A stretch of DNA of 17,552 nucleotides from Zestomicrobium sp964482405 (GTDB taxonomy: Archaea > Thermoproteota > Thermoprotei_A > Sulfolobales > NBVN01). The notes beneath the pieces are model-generated. The model worked only from the letters and a program-made list of their open reading frames with translations. It did no database searches and had not been told where the DNA came from. The translations under genes and the position numbers were made by a program. Shown here piece by piece: positions 7,825 to 14,078 of the stretch. The stretch lies in contig CAYZXH010000035.1 of the NCBI GenBank assembly GCA_964482405.1, positions 1-17,552 of the forward strand, in the 5' to 3' direction. The first letter of the stretch is position 1; each line of letters starts with the position of its first letter.

Positions 7825-7828
7825 CTGA

Positions 7829-7861
7829 AAGCCCCGCCTGAAAGGGCGGGGAGGAGGTCAG
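7829..7861 (+). mobile_element. GC-rich hairpin resembling an IS200/IS605 (TnpB) right end, copy 1
   Basis: A perfect 7-bp stem, CCCCGCC (7832-7838) and GGCGGGG (7845-7851), encloses the loop TGAAAG and is followed by AGGAGGTCAG (7852-7861). The segment 7843-7861 matches 10751-10769 at 18 of 19 bases. A GC-rich hairpin followed by GGGGAKGAGGTCA-type sequence is typical of the right end of archaeal IS200/IS605 elements, where it also forms the 3' scaffold of the TnpB-associated RNA. No tnpB lies upstream; the preceding gene is the 293-aa protein. It may be a relic end. It sits between convergent genes, so the hairpin could also act as a terminator. Confidence 0.55.
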
Positions 7862-7889
7862 CTAGCTTAGGTTCACTTCTTTATGTGGT

Positions 7890-8192
7890 TTAGGAGACCG
7901 CGTTTCTAAGTTTTTCGCAGAATTTAAGGCCTAAGTCACTTAGTTTATAGTAGGTGGTCATGTTTTCATAGTTGGTTGTTTTGATCTTGCATATCGTGCT
8001 CAGGGGGCATCTAACGCAAGAGCTGATAGTCCGTGCCTCAACCCTGATTAAGAAACCCTCACCTAGTAGGGTCGAGAGCAGAGCCTCCGCCTCTACCTCA
8101 GTTAGTTTGAACTCTCTCACCATGTCTTGTATAGTTAAGACTTTCGAGGAACATATGAATCTCATGATATTGCCGAGTAGATCTACCCTCAT
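7890..8192 (-). CDS. Small winged-helix protein with CxxCx5C cluster
   Basis: The protein has 100 aa from the ATG at 8192. Helices at about 4-50 form a helix-turn-helix (VLTIQDMVREFKLTEVEAEALL), and a wing region is interrupted by Cys59-x2-Cys62-x5-Cys68 (SCVRCPLSTICK). The C-terminal part (TTYYKLSDLGLKFCEKL) is the usual last strand and helix of winged-helix domains. Other cysteines are C14 and C92. A cluster in the wing recalls FeoC, and the C-x2-C-P-x4-C pattern also recalls the Fe-S domain of RPC39/TFE-beta. Either would make it a DNA- or polymerase-binding regulator that may hold an Fe-S cluster or zinc, but three closely spaced cysteines need a fourth ligand. A GTG at 8204 overlapping the upstream stop is an alternative start. 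It directly follows the aCPSF2-like gene and is probably co-transcribed with it. Confidence 0.7.
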   Translation of the reverse strand: MRVDLLGNIMRFICSSKVLTIQDMVREFKLTEVEAEALLSTLLGEGFLIRVEARTISSCVRCPLSTICKIKTTNYENMTTYYKLSDLGLKFCEKLRNAVS

Positions 8193-8200
8193 CAAAATAA

Positions 8201-9472
8201 TCACTCAATCATTATTTCCTCGTTGTTATACGGTAAGTGTACTGTGACGTCGTTCATGGTCTCTCTAATCTTCTCAGTGAAGTACTTCCCTGCTTTCTCG
8301 CTCGTGTGTATCACTACGACGTGCTCGACGCTACTAAAGCTTTTGAGGAGTTCTAGTAGGCCGTCAACCCCTGCATGACTTGAGAAATCAAACCACTGAA
8401 CCCTAGCTTTAACAGGCCCTACCTCCTCTGAGGGGATCCCGTCCTCTAAGAGGTGCCTGCCGGGAGTTCCCGGAGCTTGATAAGAAACCATGAAGACCGC
8501 GTTAAGGGGGTCCCCAGCTAGTTTCTTGAGGTAGTAGACTGCTGGACCTCCCTTAAGCATCCCTGCCGACGCTACTATGACATTACCTCTCCCATCAACT
8601 ATCTTCCTCCTCTGCGAGGGTCTTACCACCGGCTTAAACTCTTCCTTAGACCTCAAGAGCTCCTCATACTTATTTATGTACTCGGGGTAGCTTATGAAGA
8701 CCTCGTAAATCTGCCTTATCATGCCATCGTAGAAAACATTGCCTTCAAACCTTTCATAGAGTAGCGTCAGTATTTCCTGCGCTCTCCCAAGACTAAACGC
8801 CGGGATAAGCACGTTACCACCCCTATCAGTGACTTCCCTAACCGCTTCCAGAAATTCCTTCTCAACTAATTCTCTGGGTGGGTGTCTTATCCAGCCGTAT
8901 GTCCCCTCAATAATCACTACGTCGGCCTTAACCCCCGAAGCTCTCGCTCTTGAGACTAGCCTAGTATCTATGGTGTTTACGTCGCCTGTGTAAACAACAC
9001 TATACTCGCCTGCCTCAACGTAAGCCATTGAACTACCCGGTATGTGCCCAGCGTTAAGGAGTTTGAACCTGTAATCACCTAACTGAACCTCGCTCTCATA
9101 TGAGTAGTCCTGGATGCTGTCAATCATGTTGTAGAGATCCACTTCCTCGTAAGGCAGGTAATAACCCGAGATTTTTATGAAGTCCTTAATCATTATCTCA
9201 CATAACTTCTTAGTCAACGCGGTAGCTACCGTGGATACCTTAGACGTCACGTGCAACATCGGCGCGGCCCCCACGTGATCTAGGTGAGCGTGCGTCAGCA
9301 CGAGCCCCGCAACTTCTGAAGGCTTCACGTGCTCAGGAAACCTAGGTTTGTCTTCCTCATCGAAATTCACGCCGTAATCTAGCAGTAGCGACTGCCTGCC
9401 ATCACCTAAGCTGACGGCAATAGCCGCCCTACCTACCTCACGACCCCCGCCTAACACCCTAACTCTAAGCAC
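8201..9472 (-). CDS. Beta-CASP metallo-beta-lactamase RNase, aCPSF2-like
   Basis: The protein has 423 aa and no KH domains ahead of the lactamase fold, which fits aCPSF2 rather than the longer aCPSF1/FttA. Metal-binding residues are visible: HAHLDH (61-66), His143 in GHIPGSS and Asp164 in YTGD. The beta-CASP motifs are Glu189 (IIEGTYG), His366 (FSSHAG) and His389 (VVIHTSE). Such enzymes bind two zinc ions and cleave RNA endonucleolytically, some also acting as 5'-3' exonucleases, in archaeal RNA maturation and decay. The start is GTG. The family usually begins about seven residues before the conserved GGGREVGR, as here. A TATA-like run at about 9500-9510 would give a nearly leaderless message. 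It is read divergently from NAC and is followed at once by the winged-helix gene. Confidence 0.9.
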   Translation of the reverse strand: MLRVRVLGGGREVGRAAIAVSLGDGRQSLLLDYGVNFDEEDKPRFPEHVKPSEVAGLVLTHAHLDHVGAAPMLHVTSKVSTVATALTKKLCEIMIKDFIKISGYYLPYEEVDLYNMIDSIQDYSYESEVQLGDYRFKLLNAGHIPGSSMAYVEAGEYSVVYTGDVNTIDTRLVSRARASGVKADVVIIEGTYGWIRHPPRELVEKEFLEAVREVTDRGGNVLIPAFSLGRAQEILTLLYERFEGNVFYDGMIRQIYEVFISYPEYINKYEELLRSKEEFKPVVRPSQRRKIVDGRGNVIVASAGMLKGGPAVYYLKKLAGDPLNAVFMVSYQAPGTPGRHLLEDGIPSEEVGPVKARVQWFDFSSHAGVDGLLELLKSFSSVEHVVVIHTSEKAGKYFTEKIRETMNDVTVHLPYNNEEIMIE

Positions 9473-9480
9473 TTCAAACC

Positions 9481-9490
9481 CTATATAAGG
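9481..9490 (+). promoter_or_regulatory. TATA box of the NAC gene
   Basis: CTATATAAGG is a good archaeal TATA box. With normal spacing, transcription would start near 9510, about 18 nt before the ATG at 9529 and ahead of the GGGAG ribosome site at 9514-9518. The gap to the divergent aCPSF2 gene is only about 56 nt, so the two promoters must overlap. Confidence 0.55.
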
Positions 9491-9528
9491 GATTGATTAA
9501 GTAATTAATATTTGGGAGTGTGTTCAGG

Positions 9529-9888
9529 ATGTTCCCAACCAACCCAAGAGAATTGAAGAGGAGAATGAAGCAGTTAGGAATTGATGTCGAGGAACTGAAA
9601 GAGGTTAAGTCAATCACCATCGAGTTCACCGATAAAGAATTAATTATAAGAGAGCCTCAAGTAGTTGTGATGAAGTTCCAGGATCAGAAGATATACTACG
9701 TGAGCGGCGGGGTCGAGGAAGTCGCTAGCAAGGAGGTAAGCGTTGAGTCAGCGCAGGCAATAAGTGAGGATGACATAAGATTCGTTATGGAGCAGACAGG
9801 AGCCTCGAGAGAGGAGGCCATAGAGGCTTTGAGGAAAGCGAGCGGCGACATACCTCAAGCCATACTTATGTTGACTGAGAAGCGTTAG
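9529..9888 (+). CDS. nac: Nascent polypeptide-associated complex protein (NAC alpha)
   Basis: The protein has 119 aa from the ATG at 9529. The archaeal NAC is a homodimer that binds at the ribosomal tunnel exit and shields emerging nascent chains. The N terminus MFPTNPRELKRRMKQLG matches the family's usual start (M-x-P-x-NPRE). The NAC beta-barrel domain follows (about 24-72; strands ITIEFTDKELIIREP and VVVMKFQDQKIYYVSG). The C terminus is a UBA domain (about 78-116; ISEDDIRFVMEQTGASREEA and IPQAILMLTE). An in-frame GTG at 9520 would add three residues. The ATG is chosen because it matches the family start and has GGGAG about 10 nt upstream. The length is normal for archaeal NAC. It is monocistronic, convergent with the XRE regulator 13 nt downstream. 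Confidence 0.95.
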   Translation: MFPTNPRELKRRMKQLGIDVEELKEVKSITIEFTDKELIIREPQVVVMKFQDQKIYYVSGGVEEVASKEVSVESAQAISEDDIRFVMEQTGASREEAIEALRKASGDIPQAILMLTEKR

Positions 9889-9901
9889 CTAGTGATTAAT
9901 A

Positions 9902-10633
9902 TCAGGTAGTGAGTGCTTCCTCCCTCTCGGAAAACCACTTCCTAAGAGATTTTATCAAGTCTTCAGCGGTAGGCTTCAGAGAGACTATCAGCGGAAGACC
10001 CTCTCTATCAGCTAACCTAATGGCTAGCGGGTCAACCTTCCTTGTCCCGTGTAAAACGACTGCAACAGGCTTCACGGGACTCACCCTCACCGATATCATG
10101 GGGGATCTCCCGGTACTGACCTTAGTGAATATCAGAGCTCTCCTAGTCGTAGCCCCCATTATCTGCCAGAACTCGTTACCGCTTAACCTCTCTATAGCTT
10201 CCAGACTATCGAGCACTGTGTAGCCGTATATGATGACGTCTCTATGCATGTTTGAGTTCGCTATGAAGCCCTCTACAGCAGTAACTAGTTCGTCGAGCTT
10301 CATGGGAGCACTGAAGTCTTTAAGATCCATTATAGCTCCTAGACTCAAGTTCAGGGAGCTAGCTATCTGCTTAGCTACAGGATACCCTCTAGACTTATCA
10401 AGGTTTATCAAAGCTTTAACAAACCTCCTCACAAACTTGACGCCAGGAGATCTCCTACCCTTCTCGTAATCACTTATAACAGAAGCGCTAACGCCCATAA
10501 GCACCCCTACCTCAGTCTGCGTTAGCTTGAAAGTTTCTCTCCACTTCTTAAGAGAAGCCCCGCAATTCTCACTCATTACTATATCTCCGGCAATCTTCTG
10601 AGCTATTAGTTCCAACACGAAGTCGTACTCCAC
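9902..10633 (-). CDS. XRE-type HTH transcriptional regulator (COG1709-like)
   Basis: The protein has 243 aa. The N-terminal segment IAGDIVMSENCGASLKKWRE leads into an XRE/Cro-type helix-turn-helix at about 27-75 (LTQTEVGVLMGVSASVISDY, then EKGRRSPG). This arrangement, with the SENPG-like lead-in and the phrase SVISDYEKGRRSPG, is typical of an archaeal regulator family grouped as COG1709. The C-terminal 130 residues form an alpha/beta domain (VIIYGYTVLDSLEAIERL, PVAVVLHGTRKVDPLAIRLA, GLPLIVSL), probably a sensor of unknown ligand. The GTG start keeps the whole conserved N-terminal segment. A TATA-like element at 10666-10676 would give a leader of about 12 nt. It stands alone between NAC and the amidohydrolase cluster; its targets cannot be read from the sequence. 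Confidence 0.85.
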   Translation of the reverse strand: MEYDFVLELIAQKIAGDIVMSENCGASLKKWRETFKLTQTEVGVLMGVSASVISDYEKGRRSPGVKFVRRFVKALINLDKSRGYPVAKQIASSLNLSLGAIMDLKDFSAPMKLDELVTAVEGFIANSNMHRDVIIYGYTVLDSLEAIERLSGNEFWQIMGATTRRALIFTKVSTGRSPMISVRVSPVKPVAVVLHGTRKVDPLAIRLADREGLPLIVSLKPTAEDLIKSLRKWFSEREEALTT

Positions 10634-10665
10634 AGGAGTTCACTAATAGTATTCATTAATTAAAG

Positions 10666-10676
10666 CTAAATATTTT
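10666..10676 (-). promoter_or_regulatory. TATA-like element of the XRE regulator gene
   Basis: On the minus strand this reads AAAATATTTAG, about 33-43 nt before the GTG at 10633. Normal spacing puts the transcript start near 10645. No clear Shine-Dalgarno lies in the short leader. The rest of the 10634-10773 gap holds only the IS605-like end. Confidence 0.35.
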
Positions 10677-10735
10677 GTTTGATTTGCAACTGAAGCGTTT
10701 CCCCGTTAACGGTATTTGTTGGTGTTTGTGGGAGC

Positions 10736-10769
10736 ATTGAGGCTCTCTCTAGGGCTGGGAGGAGGTCAG
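10736..10769 (+). mobile_element. Degenerate IS200/IS605-like right end, copy 2
   Basis: AGGGCTGGGAGGAGGTCAG at 10751-10769 matches 7843-7861 at 18 of 19 bases. The left arm (TTGAGGCTCTCTCT) no longer pairs well, so the hairpin present in copy 1 is degraded here. It lies in the gap between the 3' end of the MtaD-like gene and the start of the XRE gene, both on the minus strand, and no transposase is near. It is best read as a relic of a TnpB-type element end; a decayed non-transposon repeat is the alternative. Confidence 0.5.
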
Positions 10770-10773
10770 TCAA

Positions 10774-12174
10774 CTATATCAGGGGATACTTAACGTCGGG
10801 TTCTGCGCATATGCCCGTCCTACTGAATAGTTCGTGAGATCTTGACTCCACCTCTCTTAAGACCTCCTCCTCGTCTAGAGTCATCACTTTCCTATTTCTC
10901 ATGATTATCTTCCCGTCCACTATGACGTCCTGAACGTGTGAGCCGTTCGCGGCGAAGACTACGTGTGATATGGGGTTGTTCATCGGCATGAGTTTGGGGT
11001 CCCAGTATTTTATGGTTATTAGGTCTGCACGCTTACCTACCTCGATAGAACCTATCTTGTCTGAAAGACCTAAAGCCACGGCACCTCTCACGGTGGCCAT
11101 CTCAAGCACGTCCTCAGCTCTCAGAGCTTCTGGGCTCGCCTTATACGCGTTTTGGAGTATGGCGGCTATGTGCATCTCCTCTATTAAGTCGTAGTTGTCG
11201 TTGCTCGGCCCGCCGTCAGTCCCTAAAGTCACGTTAACGCCTGCTCGGAGCATGTCTGAAACCCTAGCTATTCCTGAACCTAATTTGCCGTTGCTGGACG
11301 GGTTATGGCTCACGTTGGTTTTGGTTTTGGCTAAGGTCTTTATTTCCTCGTCAGTAACCCACACGACATGTACTAGGACTACGTTAGGCCCCACGAGACC
11401 TAACCACTTAACGAAATCCACGGGTTTCATGTTGAATGTCTTCATCGTGTATTCCACGTCCTCCCTCACCTCAGCTAAGTGCATGGTGATCCCGGTTCCT
11501 AGTCTCTCAGCTTCATGAACTATCTCCTTGTAGAGCTCCACGCTCACAGCTCCCGGTGTTCTAGGACCGAACCACACGTATATCCTCCCATCTCTCCCGT
11601 GATATTTTTTGTATAGTCTCAGGGTGTCCCCCATGCTGGTCTCGCCGTCCTCTATGAGACCTTCGTGCAGAGCCCCCTTCTCCAACGCATAACCACTCAT
11701 GTCCATTACGTGTCTTGCGACAGCAGCTCTAAGCCCTGACTTAAGTATGGTTTCTATTATGTTGTCAGGTCCGTACCTCCCGACCAAGCCTGTCTCTAAG
11801 AAGGTCGTTGTCCCAGACTTTATCAGCTCGAGGATAGTTAAGGTAGCTGAAGCAAGCGCTTCCTCACGCGTCATGTTCCCTTGAAGAGGCCAGACACGTT
11901 CTTTAAGCCAAGGAATCAACCTCCTGTAGTTAGCGCAAGCCTTAAGCATTCCTTGAACTAAATGTACGTGCGTGTTAATCAATCCGGGCATCACGATATA
12001 TTTATCAGCGTTTATCTCCTCGGAAGCCCTACCCTTAAAATCCTTATCAAGCTCTGAACACTTACCCACCGCTATTATCTCCCCGTCCTCAACAGCTACA
12101 CAACCGTCTCTCAAAACTTCTCTTCTTTTATTCATGGTTATTACAAACCCACCCCTAACGTATATGTCTACCAA
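10774..12174 (-). CDS. mtaD: Amidohydrolase, MTA/SAH deaminase-like (MtaD)
   Basis: This 466-aa member of the metal-dependent amidohydrolase superfamily is close to the 5'-methylthioadenosine/S-adenosylhomocysteine deaminase group. Metal ligands are His69 and His71 (GLINTHVHLVQ), His232 (MHLAE) and Asp320 (LGTDGGPSNDN). The stretch VSHNPSSNGKLGSGIA (288-303) and Glu235 are the usual substrate and acid/base residues of this group, which deaminates adenine-containing nucleosides to inosine forms. The length is normal. The start is TTG with GGTGA four nt upstream. It is divergent from adenine deaminase across a short AT-rich gap, suggesting shared control. Related archaeal enzymes accept several adenosine derivatives, so the exact substrate is uncertain; guanine or cytosine deaminase activity is less likely given the HNPSSN segment. 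Confidence 0.85.
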   Translation of the reverse strand: MVDIYVRGGFVITMNKRREVLRDGCVAVEDGEIIAVGKCSELDKDFKGRASEEINADKYIVMPGLINTHVHLVQGMLKACANYRRLIPWLKERVWPLQGNMTREEALASATLTILELIKSGTTTFLETGLVGRYGPDNIIETILKSGLRAAVARHVMDMSGYALEKGALHEGLIEDGETSMGDTLRLYKKYHGRDGRIYVWFGPRTPGAVSVELYKEIVHEAERLGTGITMHLAEVREDVEYTMKTFNMKPVDFVKWLGLVGPNVVLVHVVWVTDEEIKTLAKTKTNVSHNPSSNGKLGSGIARVSDMLRAGVNVTLGTDGGPSNDNYDLIEEMHIAAILQNAYKASPEALRAEDVLEMATVRGAVALGLSDKIGSIEVGKRADLITIKYWDPKLMPMNNPISHVVFAANGSHVQDVIVDGKIIMRNRKVMTLDEEEVLREVESRSHELFSRTGICAEPDVKYPLI

Positions 12175-12204
12175 ATAATCACCTATGTTAAAAGCGGTAT
12201 GTTT

Positions 12205-12220
12205 ATTAATATTTATTAAT
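12205..12220. promoter_or_regulatory. AT palindrome in the divergent mtaD/ade promoter region
   Basis: ATTAATA-TT-TATTAAT is a perfect inverted repeat with 7-nt arms and a 2-nt spacer. The same stretch contains the direct repeat TTTATTAAT (12202-12210 and 12212-12220). It could hold the TATA boxes of both divergent genes and an operator for a dimeric regulator. The base composition makes chance symmetry easy, so this is tentative. Confidence 0.35.
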
Positions 12221-12257
12221 TGATTGAGCTACATTAAAAATTAAGAAGTGTTGATTT

Positions 12258-14078
12258 ATGTTGTCAGGTAAGTCGTTGAGGAGAGAATACACATTAAAGG
12301 AATTGAGGGGTATTGTCCTAGCTGCGAGAGGCGAGTTGAAATCAGACATTATAGTTAGGAACGCTAACCTAGTCGACGTAATATTAGGGGATATAAGAGA
12401 GAAGGTTAACATAGCTGTGTGGCGCAACTACGTGGTGAGGGTGGGCTACTTCGACGCGGATAAGTACAGAGGTCCTAACACTTTAGTAATCGACGCTTCC
12501 TCCAGTGAGATGGTGACGCCAGGCTTCATAGACCCTCACGTACACATAGAGTCATCGCTACTGAGAGTGACTGAGTTCGGTAAGTTAGCGTTATTGAACG
12601 GGACGACCACGGTCGCCGCAGACCCTCACGAAATAGCTAACGTGTTAGGCGTTGAGGGTATTAAAGCTTTCATCGAGGAATCTAAGTACACGCCGTTACG
12701 GCTATTCTTCTACGCACCTTCCTGCGTCCCGCCGATTAAGTCAGGGCTGACGAAGGGTTCTGAGATAACACTTAATGACGTGAGAGAACTCCTCAACTAT
12801 AAGGAAGTGATTGGTTTAGGGGAGGTGATGGACTTCCTCTCAGTCATTAACGGGGACGAGGAAATGCTTGAGAAGATTTCTTCCGCCTTGACTTCAGGGA
12901 AAATAGTTGACGGTCACGCACCCCAACTACCTGAGGACATGTTAATTCCTTACGCGGCCGTAGGGATTAGGGGAGATCATGAGTCAGTGTTCATGGATGA
13001 AGCACTGAGTAAGTTGAGGAGTGGCATGAGGATACTTGTGAGGGAGGGGAGTGCTTGGAAAGACTTGGAGGAGTTATCTAAGATATTAACCTACATGAGG
13101 ATAAATACTAGATACTTGAGTTTCTCAAGCGATGACTTGGAGGTTACTGAATTAGTTGAGTCAGGACACATGAACAGAATTTTAAGAAAGGCTGTTTCTT
13201 TGGGGATAGACCCCATAACTTCTGTTCAGATGGCTACCATAAACGCTGCTGAATACCTAGGTATTAGCGAGTTAGGCTCAATCACTCCCGGGAGATTAGC
13301 TGACTTAGTACTACTGAAAGATTTCAGGTCGTTCCAGGTGCAGGCGGTAATAGTTAACGGGGAGTTAGTGGTTAGTGAAGGGCGTTATCTAGGTACCACC
13401 AAGACTTATGAGTACCCCAAGCATTTCTACGAGACTATAAAGACTGGCAGGATCTTCACTCCCGAAGACTTTAGAATTAGGGTTCCTAGAAAACAAGGTC
13501 GTGTTAAGTACTTAACCATAAAAGCTATTTTAGGTAAGGCCATAACGAAGGCGGAAGTCGATGAGTTCTTGGTAGTAGACGGCTACCTAACACTACCACC
13601 AGCAACCGATCACTCATACGTTGCGGTAATAGATAGACACCACTCTACAGGTAAGCTAGGGTTAGGAGTAGTTAAAGGGTTAGGAATCCTTAGAGGTGCC
13701 GTGGCTCAGACAATAGCTCACGACGTCCACAACATGATAGTCATAGGTAAGTCACCTGAGGAAATGTGCTTAGCAGTCAAGGAATTAACCAGAGTTGGGG
13801 GAGGTCTAGTGGCAGTCCTCAACGATAAGGTCTTAGGAGTTGTTGAGTTACCTATCGCGGGTCTCATATCAGATAAGTCATTCGAGGAGGTTTACGTGAG
13901 CGTCAAGAACTTCACGAAAGCTTGTGAGTACCTAGGAATGAATTTCCACGCAGCGTTCATGACTATATCCTTACTCCCCCTACCGGTAATACCTGAGATT
14001 AGGATAACTGAGCAAGGGCTCTTCGACGTGATGAAGGGAACCCTTATAAACCCAGTCTTGGAGGTAACTGGTGATTGA
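12258..14078 (+). CDS. ade: Adenine deaminase
   Basis: This 606-aa protein has the two-part architecture of the Ade family. The N-terminal amidohydrolase barrel has GFIDPHVHIESS (89-100, metal ligands His94 and His96) and AADPHEIANVLG (120-131). The C-terminal domain has ATDHSYVAVIDRHHSTGK, a GLG turn, IAHDVHNM and VGGGLV, all typical of adenine deaminase. The enzyme converts adenine to hypoxanthine and ammonia in purine salvage. The length fits the family (about 570-610). The ATG start is preceded by GTGTTGAT. The end overlaps the start of the next amidohydrolase by 8 nt, so the two are probably one transcription unit. The MtaD-like gene is read away on the other strand. No missing key residue was noticed. 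Confidence 0.93.
   Translation: MLSGKSLRREYTLKELRGIVLAARGELKSDIIVRNANLVDVILGDIREKVNIAVWRNYVVRVGYFDADKYRGPNTLVIDASSSEMVTPGFIDPHVHIESSLLRVTEFGKLALLNGTTTVAADPHEIANVLGVEGIKAFIEESKYTPLRLFFYAPSCVPPIKSGLTKGSEITLNDVRELLNYKEVIGLGEVMDFLSVINGDEEMLEKISSALTSGKIVDGHAPQLPEDMLIPYAAVGIRGDHESVFMDEALSKLRSGMRILVREGSAWKDLEELSKILTYMRINTRYLSFSSDDLEVTELVESGHMNRILRKAVSLGIDPITSVQMATINAAEYLGISELGSITPGRLADLVLLKDFRSFQVQAVIVNGELVVSEGRYLGTTKTYEYPKHFYETIKTGRIFTPEDFRIRVPRKQGRVKYLTIKAILGKAITKAEVDEFLVVDGYLTLPPATDHSYVAVIDRHHSTGKLGLGVVKGLGILRGAVAQTIAHDVHNMIVIGKSPEEMCLAVKELTRVGGGLVAVLNDKVLGVVELPIAGLISDKSFEEVYVSVKNFTKACEYLGMNFHAAFMTISLLPLPVIPEIRITEQGLFDVMKGTLINPVLEVTGD

Noticed and set aside
7890..8192. Firm TFE-beta (RPC39-like) assignment of the winged-helix protein
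   Set aside because: The C-x2-C-P-x4-C part fits, but the fourth Cys expected about ten residues later is missing and the cluster lies inside the wing rather than in a separate C-terminal domain.
12206..12427. Minus-strand 73-aa ORF across the ade start
   Set aside because: It is antisense to adenine deaminase and its promoter, has no recognisable motif, and its low-complexity composition fits a shadow frame.
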